The notes under the pieces were generated by a model that had not been told where the DNA came from, did no database searches, and saw only the letters and a list, made by a program, of their open reading frames with translations. Position numbers and translations under genes: made by a program. Source: Utricularia gibba (taxonomy: Eukaryota; Streptophyta; Magnoliopsida; Lamiales; Lentibulariaceae). Taken from it: a stretch of 25,000 nt of DNA. Below, in pieces: positions 14,468 to 25,000 of the stretch. How positions within the stretch are numbered: position 1 is the first letter of the stretch; every line of letters begins with the position of its first letter. The stretch is from the NCBI GenBank assembly GCA_002189035.1, contig NEEC01000028.1:50001-75000 (forward strand), given 5' to 3'.

Positions 14468-15206
14468 ATGAAGTCCATTAAGTTTCCTTTATTTGATCGA
14501 ACGGCCGCCAATTCAGTTATTGCAACTACATGAAAAGATTTTTCAAATTGGTCAACACTCTCTAGTTTATGGCCACTTCTCTATGGTACCAGTTGTTGTT
14601 TTATCGAATTTGCTTCACTCATAGGCTCGCGATTTGACTTTGATCGGTATGGACTAATACCAAGATCGAGTCCTAGACAAGCGGATCGAATTAGAACAGC
14701 CGGAACGGTAACAATGAAAATGGCCCCCTCCTTTGTGAGATTATATGAGCAAATGCCCGAACCTAAATATGTTATTGCTATGGGAGCCTGCACAATTACG
14801 GGAGGGATGTTCCGTACCTATTATTATAGTACTGTTCGGGGGGTCGATAAGCTAGTCCCTGTGGATGTCTATTTGCCGGGTTGTCCCCCTAAACCGGAAG
14901 CTGTTATAGACGCTATAACAAAAAAAACTTCGGAAGAAAATATCACTAGAAATCTATGAAGCTAGAATTAGGTCTCAACAAGCAAATCGGTGTTTTACGA
15001 CCAATCACAAGTTTGATCTTGGACACAGTATTAATACTTGAAATTTTGATCAAAGATTTTTCTATCAACCCCCATCTACTTCCGAATCCGGATCGAAACC
15101 CTTTTTCTCAAATAGAATTGAAAATATCTTATTACGAATTTTGTCAATTAGGCAGGATTCCTTTGGACAGAATAACAAAGTTGCGGGTCAACCTTCAGAA
15201 ATTTGA
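14468..15206 (+). pseudogene. ndhK: ndhK pseudogene
   Basis: The iron-sulfur (PSST-like) subunit of plastid NDH. It starts MKSIKFPLFDRT at 14468, with a TGA near 14531. The core is kept, including [14 protein letters not shown] with the paired cysteines and [22 protein letters not shown] is also present. An enlarged A-run near 14921-14928 shifts the frame, and the tail ([20 protein letters not shown]) then continues in another frame to a TGA where NTG is expected. The far C-terminus near 15062-15206 reads [12 protein letters not shown] but then diverges from the form I know. Spacing to ndhC is as in plastids. Confidence 0.93.
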
Positions 15207-15249
15207 TATCGAATGGGAAATATTATCAAAAATACGGGAGATCAAAAAG

Positions 15250-15721
15250 ATGCAAGGTCGTTTATCTGCTTGGCTAGTCAAGCATGGGATAATTCATAGA
15301 TCTTTGGGCTTTGATTATCGAGGAATAGAGACTTTACAAATAAAGGCTGAGGATTGGCACTCCATTGCTATTATTTTAGATGTATATGGTTACAATTATC
15401 TACGCTCCCAATGTGCCTATGATGTAGCACCCGGCGGACTGTTTGCGAGTGTTTATCATCTTACCAGAATCGAGTATGGTGTAGATCAACCAGAAGAGGT
15501 ATGCATAAAAGTATTTACCTCAAGAAGGAATCCTCGAATTCCTTCTGTTTTCTGGGTTTGGAAAAGCGTGGATTTTCAAGAACGAGAATCTTATGATATG
15601 TAGGGAATCTCCTATGATAATCATCCGCGCTTGAAACGTATCTTAATGCCGTTGGATAGGATGGCCTTTACGTAAGGATTATATTGCTCCCAATTTTTAT
15701 GAAATCCAAGATGCTCATTGA
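15250..15721 (+). pseudogene. ndhJ: ndhJ pseudogene
   Basis: A peripheral (30-kDa-like) subunit of plastid NDH. The native start is [13 protein letters not shown] at 15250; a longer open frame from 14956 is only the out-of-frame ndhK tail joined upstream. The first 118 codons are open ([48 protein letters not shown]). TAG at 15601-15603 then replaces the Leu after YDM. About 5 bases are missing near 15650 (LMP..WIGWP). The native end EIQDAH and TGA are at 15719-15721. Confidence 0.95.
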
Positions 15722-16322
15722 ATGATAAGAAAGTAACTTCCACTTATCCAATTTCAACAAGAACCAGGATTTTACTTTATGTTCTAGATTTACTAGAATA
15801 AGTGAAGTCTCTTTTGTATTATAGAATTATGTATAGGCTACTCCAATTGGAATTCTTCCAAATAAATGGAAGATACTTAGTGCCTCTGAGTCGAACAAAA
15901 TGAATAGTCTAAATCAACCAAGTTCTACATCACGAGCCTTGTACTGCGCACTGCTTAGACCCTCGAAAGTTGTATCGAAACGAATTAGGAGCAACACAAG
16001 TACAAAGAAATAAAAGGAGATTCCATTCTTTTTTTTTTTTATCTTATTTGAACCAAATCTTGTCTATTTCAACTTCGACGTTTTCAACCAACCAACCGAA
16101 CCTACCTTTCTAATATGTATGAAGTATTAACATGATTTTTGAATGAATAAAAAAGAAATCAAATCGAATTTCGTTTTATAAACTTTTTTTAAGAATTTTA
16201 GAAACCCTACCCATCTATTTTATAGATGGGGTCTAGATTGCCAAGATAGGTAAATCTATTAAGATCTAGATTCGAAATCAATATGTATCTCGTAAAAAAA
16301 GACCTTGTCCAAATGAAACCCG
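15722..16322. other. ndhJ-trnF plastid spacer
   Basis: AT-rich spacer; no genes were recognised. It contains a T-run at about 16029-16040. Confidence 0.7.
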
Positions 16323-16353
16323 TGCCAGGAACCTGATTTGACCTGGTGACACG

Positions 16354-16390
<37 letters not shown>

Positions 16391-16395
16391 CCGAC
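16323..16395 (-). tRNA. trnF-GAA: tRNA-Phe (GAA), plastid type, damaged T arm
   Basis: 73 nt on the minus strand: gtcgggatagctcagttggt, anticodon loop ctgaaaa with GAA. The T arm reads accag gtcaaat caggt, giving one A-A mismatch in the T stem and G in place of the conserved T at the start of the T loop. The acceptor stem has two G-U pairs. Plastid-type trnF is used by some angiosperm mitochondria, but this copy looks degraded. Confidence 0.88.
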
Positions 16396-16734
16396 CATTC
16401 CCGGCGTAGTAACCCATACTCATTTTCTTATTTTAGTCGATGACTGGGTTCTATGTCAATTAAAGGGAAAGGAGAGATTACAAATTGATCTCCAAGTCCT
16501 TTCATTTCTTTCATCTTCAAAACGACCACTTTTTCAGTTTCAGTATTCGTAAAGCTATTGATTGTGAATCATTTTCATCGGGATTCTTTGCTCCATTTCG
16601 ATGTGCATTCTATATCACACGGGAGAAGAGAAAGTCATTTAGTCCATCTGCGTTTGTCAAAGAATCCGCAAAATCTATTTGTAACTGAAAGATAGAGGGT
16701 AGGAAAAAAATTTAGGAAGTCAAATAGACTTGTT

Positions 16735-17327
16735 TGGGGATAGAGGGACTTGAACCCTCACGATTTAAAAAGTCAACGGATTTTCCTTTTACTAAAAATT
16801 TCATTGTTGTCGGTATTGACATGTAGAAGGGAACTCTATCTTTATTTATTCTTGTCCGATTGATCAGTTCTTGAAAAGGTTTTTCGGACTCTGGAGTTAA
16901 TGATTTGATGAATCAAAATTCTTTTTTTATTTTTCAATGTAATGTCAAATGAATTCACACCAATTCTTATATTTTTCATATAAAAAAAAACATCTATAGA
17001 TTCGGGCCATCGTGAATCATTTTTTATAGTATTCAATAGATAGGTTTGGTTTGTCCTTGACCCTTTCTGACGTTTCGGTGGAACGATTCCTTATACCCGT
17101 GCCCCCATTTACTAGAACTGCTTCCTTTGAGTCTCTGTACCTATCCCTTTTTCGGTTTCTGAACCTTTCTTTTGATAAAAGAGAAAACAGGATTTGGCTC
17201 TGGATTGCCCTTTTTTTGAATTCCGGGGTTTCCTTTCCCTGAATTTGAAAGTTATCACTTAGTTGGTTTCCATACCAAGGCTCAATCCAATGAAGTCCGC
17301 TGCGTCTACCCATTTCGCCATATCCCC
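16735..17327 (-). tRNA. trnL-UAA: tRNA-Leu (UAA), plastid type, split by group I intron
   Basis: On the minus strand the 5' exon is 17293-17327 (ggggatatggcgaaatgggt to ggactt) and the 3' exon is 16735-16784 (50 nt, ends gtccctctatcccca). The 508-base intron is the plastid group I intron. It shows attgagccttggtatggaaa (P region) near its 5' end, gtacagagactcaa (R-like) and aagatagagttcc (S-like), all slightly altered. The 5' exon differs from common plastid forms in the D loop and just before the anticodon. Probably not functional, because the core elements carry changes. Confidence 0.92.
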
Positions 17328-17667
17328 CTTCGTTTTCTTTTGAAATTTGGATCTTATTAGAATCTCATTCCTTTTTGCTTTTATTTAAACAGGAACTCTT
17401 GAGTTTATTAGCTAGTTACCTAGCTAATAAACATATTTTCTGTATCTATAAAATGGAGTTGATACAATCAAATAGGATTTTTAGATTTCTGTATCAGCAA
17501 TTCAATATAGATTGATATACCATATTCTATATACATGTTTATCTTCCGTACGTTTTTCACTGAAATTTTGGATACTGAACTTAAAAGATCGATTTTTTTC
17601 TATAGTTTTATAGACACTATACAATAGTGTATTGAGTTCCTCCGCATAGAGGATTTCTTTTATGTGG
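17328..17667. other. trnL-trnT plastid spacer, shortened
   Basis: AT-rich spacer between the divergent trnL and trnT. It is about 340 bases, shorter than in many plastomes. It contains a small palindromic stretch around ttagctagttacctagctaa (17408-17427). No gene seen. Confidence 0.7.
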
Positions 17668-17740
17668 GCCTGCTTAGCTCAGAGGTTAGAGCATCGCATT
17701 TGTAATGCGATGGTCATCGGTTCGATTCTGATAGCCGGCT
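17668..17740 (+). tRNA. trnT-UGU: tRNA-Thr (UGU), plastid type
   Basis: 73 nt, gcctgcttagctcagaggtt, with anticodon loop tttgtaa (UGU) and a strong anticodon stem (cgcat/atgcg). The T stem has one G-U pair (atcgg/ctgat). The acceptor stem has one unpaired position (T opposite C). Position and strand match plastids. Confidence 0.92.
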
Positions 17741-17900
17741 TTTGTATATTTCTCATTGTTTTCTTTAATACTTTTTCAAAATAGAAAAATGGATAATCTT
17801 CCTTTGAAACTAAAGACTATTCCAAAGGTGTCTTCCCCCTTCTCGAAAATCCATGAATTTTGAAACTCCCAATTATGTCAGGAAAAGTATCTTTTCTAGT

Positions 17901-17923
17901 TATATATATATATATATAAGGAG
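17901..17923 (+). promoter_or_regulatory. TA microsatellite and rps4 ribosome binding site
   Basis: Nine TA units (17901-17918) run directly into aaggag (17918-17923), which is 5 bases before the rps4 ATG. The Shine-Dalgarno site is a plastid relic. Confidence 0.7.
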
Positions 17924-17928
17924 TGATT

Positions 17929-18535
17929 ATGTCGCGTTACCGAGGTCCTCGTTTCTAAAAAATACGTCGTTTGGGGGCTTTACCAGGATGAACTAAAAAA
18001 AGGCCTAAAGCCGTAAGTGATCTTAGAAACCAATCCCGCTCCGGGAAAAAATCTCAATATCGTATTTGTCTAGAAGAAAAACGAAAATTGCGTTTTCACT
18101 ATGGTGTTACAGAACGACAATGAATTCAATATGTTCGTATCGCCAGCCAAGGGGTCAACGGGTAAAGTTTTACTGCAATTACTTGAAATGCGTTTGGATA
18201 ACATACTTTTTCGATTGGGCATGGCTTCGACTATTCCCGCAGCCCGCCAATTAGTTAACCATAGACATATTTCAGTAAATGGGCGGATAGTAGATATACC
18301 AAGTTCTCGTAGCAAACCCCAAGATATCATTACGGCGAAAGATGAACAAAAATCCAGAACTCTGATTCCCAATTTTTTCAACTCTGCCCCTCATGAAGAA
18401 GTACCAAGCCATTTGACCCTGCGCCCAGTCGAATAGAAAGGATTAGTCAACCAAATAATAGATTGTAAATGGGTCGGTTTGAAACGAAATGAATTGTTAG
18501 TCGTAGAATATTATTCTCGTCAGACTGAAACCTAA
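17929..18535 (+). pseudogene. rps4: rps4 pseudogene, plastid ribosomal protein S4
   Basis: S4 binds 16S rRNA early in assembly of the plastid 30S subunit. It starts MSRYRGPRF at 17929, with TAA at codon 10 (17956-17958), TGA at 17989-17991 and another TGA near 18121. About 5 bases are missing from the RIARKAKGSTG region near 18145. The S4 RNA-binding core [20 protein letters not shown] and [19 protein letters not shown] is intact from there on. A Tyr codon is TAG at 18434-18436, and the tail ends at TAA 18533-18535. Its length equals that of the plastid gene. Mitochondria normally use their own, different rps4. Confidence 0.95.
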
Positions 18536-18806
18536 ACGAACAAAGGTTCGTGAAATGTTCTTCTCTTTCATACATAAAAAAACGAAACAAAGGTGAAGTA
18601 AGAAAAAGACAGGTTTGGTCGATATTTTATCCCTTTTTTTGTATCATAAACCCAAGGGCTTCATGTTCTTTCTTTGCCGAATTCGTGCTAGTTGCCGTGT
18701 CACGGCAACCGGATTAGAGAATCTATATCAATGAAAAGTCTAACTAGTGAACTAAGGGATTTAATCGGGTGTTCAAATGGGTCTAATTTCTATTTAAGTG
18801 AAGGTA

Positions 18807-18893
18807 CGGAAAGAGAGGGATTCGAACCCTCGGTAAACAAAAGCCTACATAGCAGTTCCAATGCTACGCCTTGAACCACTCGGCCATCTCTCC
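18807..18893 (-). tRNA. trnS-GGA: tRNA-Ser (GGA), plastid type
   Basis: An 87-nt class II tRNA on the minus strand: ggagagatggccgagtggtt, anticodon GGA in attggaact, long variable arm (gtaggcttttgtttac) and T arm gagggttcgaatccctc. I note only one D-loop change from the common plastid form, and all stems pair. Plastid-type trnS-GGA is among those reported as used in angiosperm mitochondria, so it may be expressed. Confidence 0.92.
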
Positions 18894-19829
18894 TCCATAA
18901 TGATACTGATCAGGAACTTAAAGCCGAGTGAATGGCAAGTTCGATATATTCCATTTTTGGAATACTACGACCAATCCATTTCCACTTTTTTTTAGAATTT
19001 TTTAGAATAAAATAAGAAAAATCGAAAATTTGGAAACAAAAAAAAAAAAAGTAAAAAAGGTGGGGAGGTTATTCTATTTTCATCATAGAACGATTATTCG
19101 ATCTTTTTCTTCTTTCTATCATAATTCAATCAAAATCGCGCGAGGTACTCGAATCTGTAACTTCACTGAAATACTGAAATATGAAAAGTTCGCTTTATTG
19201 GTATACTACTAGATTAGGATGAAATGGGATCTAGTAAAAATATTTCTTATCGATTCCTGTCAAGTCAAAAAGGATTAATTGTAATAGAAAACAAGACTCA
19301 TCATTTTTTTTTTTTTCATTCTATTTCATTAGATATATATATCTATCTAATAGGAAAGAATGAAAAGAATCAAATTCAAATAAAGTATTGTATTAGAGTA
19401 CAAAAAGATTTTATTCCTATTTCATTCAAAGAAATTCAAATTGAAACTAATCTATAGAAACCCATATGAAATAGAATCAATATTTTTTCATATAAAAATG
19501 AAAGTAACAACTAAATTATACCATGACATTTCCTAAGAATGGCTGCTCGCGTGATTTGGGATGGAGTCAAAAATTCCTATCATCAGGTTGTACAAACGAA
19601 TCGTTTTTACAGTGATCCAAAGCCGGAAAAGAGTTGTATGATATAGAAAAGGTCCGTTGAGCGCCTCTTGGCTATGTCATAATAGATCCGAACACTTGCC
19701 CCGGATCGACTTCCAGATCATAATGACTCTAGTAAAGAACTCAAGAAACCAATAGAAAAATAGAACAAAACGAATTCTAGAAATATCTATTAAATAAAGG
19801 TTTACTAATTCGAATTAGAATTTGATTGT
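18894..19829. other. trnS-psaA spacer with ycf3 deleted
   Basis: Plastids carry ycf3 (three exons, about 2 kb) here. No ycf3 exon was found; only AT-rich sequence remains. Positions 19640-19740 resemble the plastid psaA leader (aggtccgttgagcgcctctt, then taatagatccgaacacttgc), so the right part is psaA-proximal. The exact deletion point is not visible but probably lies between 18960 and 19600. Small frames at 19030 and 19224 are chance. Confidence 0.75.
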
Positions 19830-20080
19830 AGCTCTCTTTGACTCCTTATGTTGGGAGTCAGTATGAAAATACTCCTGAGGCGACAAATGCTTTCGCTCTC
19901 TCTAGGCGCAGACTGATTCTTTTCGGCCCTGAGAGCTGGGAGTATTAGAAGTATCTGGGAGAGCGGTTCACTCGTCAGATTGATGGAGTCGTCCGAGTGC
20001 CGATTGATCCTCCTACTCATATGACTTGACTTTTTAGGTCCATTCCTTCTATGGATGATCGACCTCTTGAGGAGGACTCT
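19830..20080 (+). other. Coding-like segment of unknown origin fused in frame to psaA
   Basis: From about 19832 one forward frame reads through to the psaA body with only two stops, TAG at about 19949 and TGA at about 20027. Each is one base from a sense codon (CAG, CGA). Pieces read YENTPEATNAFALSRRRLIL, FGPESWEY, KYLGERFTRQIDGVVRVPID and [11 protein letters not shown]. The base composition is less AT-rich than plastid spacer and does not resemble the psaA leader I know. I do not recognise the protein. It could be a foreign insertion, a mitochondrial chimeric-gene fragment or chance. Confidence 0.4.
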
Positions 20081-24573
<4,493 letters not shown>

Positions 24574-24695
24574 TTTAGGAATGTATTATATCCTTGATAA
24601 TCTTATTTATTTCGATGGAAAGAAGGCCCCCTTTCTTATATTTCTACATCTAGGATTCGACTTGTAGCATGGATACTAATAGGACCTGAACCATT

Positions 24696-24998
24696 ATGGC
24701 AAGGAAAAGTTTGATTCAGAGGGAGAAGAAGAAGCAAAAATTGGAACAGAAATACCATTTGATTCGTCGATCTTCAAAAAAAGAAATAAGTAAAGTTTCA
24801 TCATTGAGTGACAAATGGGAAATTTATGGAAAGTTACAATCCCCACCACGGAATAGTGCAGCTACACGTCTACATCGGCGTTGTTGTTTGACCGGAAGAC
24901 CCAGAGCTAATTATCGAGACTTTGGACTATCCGGACACATACTTCGTGAAATGGTTCACGCGTGTTTGTTGCCAGGAGCCACAAGATCGAGTTGGTAA
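24696..24998 (+). CDS. rps14: rps14, uninterrupted plastid ribosomal protein S14 frame
   Basis: A small-subunit ribosomal protein of the plastid, third gene of the psaA-psaB-rps14 operon and 122 bases after psaB. The frame is the full 100 residues, [20 protein letters not shown] to [10 protein letters not shown], ending TAA at 24996-24998. Small differences from common plastid forms are NSAATRLH (usually NSAPTRLH) and CCLTGRP (usually CFSTGRP). Plant mitochondria have their own distinct rps14, so this copy is probably not used, although it is not visibly broken. Confidence 0.93.
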   Translation: MARKSLIQREKKKQKLEQKYHLIRRSSKKEISKVSSLSDKWEIYGKLQSPPRNSAATRLHRRCCLTGRPRANYRDFGLSGHILREMVHACLLPGATRSSW

Positions 24999-25000
24999 GG

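Noticed and set aside
14956-15249. N-terminal extension of ndhJ from 14956
   Set aside because: These 98 codons are the ndhK tail in a wrong frame; the ndhJ family starts at MQGRLSAW (15250).
17901-17918. TA run as a possible replication or recombination site
   Set aside because: Simple microsatellites are common in plastid spacers, and it sits in the rps4 leader with nothing else to support an origin.

Overview
This window looks like plant mitochondrial DNA carrying a long, mostly decayed piece of plastid DNA. The mitochondrial anchor is cox2 (6361-8374), with plant-type protein sequence and a group II intron that ends in a recognisable domain V and branch-point adenosine. From about 8370 to the right edge the sequence follows a standard angiosperm plastid large-single-copy order: rbcL (reversed), atpB, atpE, trnM-CAU, trnV-UAC, ndhC, ndhK, ndhJ, trnF-GAA, trnL-UAA, trnT-UGU, rps4, trnS-GGA, (ycf3 missing), psaA, psaB, rps14. 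Gene orientations match the plastid arrangement, but most of the protein genes carry stops and frameshifts, so this is a mitochondrial plastid-derived insert (MTPT) of at least 16.6 kb and not a plastid genome. The cox2 exon-3 protein resembles the non-grass angiosperm form, which points to a eudicot-like host; I cannot place the species.

Region by region: 1-6360 is gene-poor mitochondrial spacer. It contains degenerate short repeats (several recur within the window), a broken Ty3/gypsy reverse transcriptase (about 3220-3640) and one unrecognised 173-codon open frame. At 6361-8374, cox2 has lost its first usual intron, keeps the second, and has a chimeric 51-residue C-terminal extension. The stop codon of that extension lies at, and apparently just inside, the plastid junction. 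At 8371-12194 lie a truncated rbcL, the atpB-rbcL spacer with recognisable plastid promoters, atpB and atpE pseudogenes and trnM. At 12389-18893 lie trnV with its intron, three ndh pseudogenes, trnF, split trnL, trnT, an rps4 pseudogene and trnS-GGA. At 18894-20080 ycf3 is missing and a coding-like segment of unknown origin abuts psaA. At 20081-24998 lie a psaA pseudogene followed by full-length, uninterrupted psaB and rps14 frames.

The only gene here likely to serve mitochondrial respiration is cox2 (subunit II of cytochrome c oxidase, carrying the CuA site). Some plastid-type tRNAs, chiefly trnM-CAU and trnS-GGA, keep good cloverleafs and belong to the set known to be recruited by angiosperm mitochondria. 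The photosystem, RuBisCO, ATP synthase and NDH genes have no expected role in mitochondria. I found no CRISPR array, phage, defence system or clearly new multigene system. The items most worth checking are the chimeric cox2 tail at the insert junction, the uneven decay across the insert (intact psaB/rps14), and the unexplained coding-like stretch joined to psaA.
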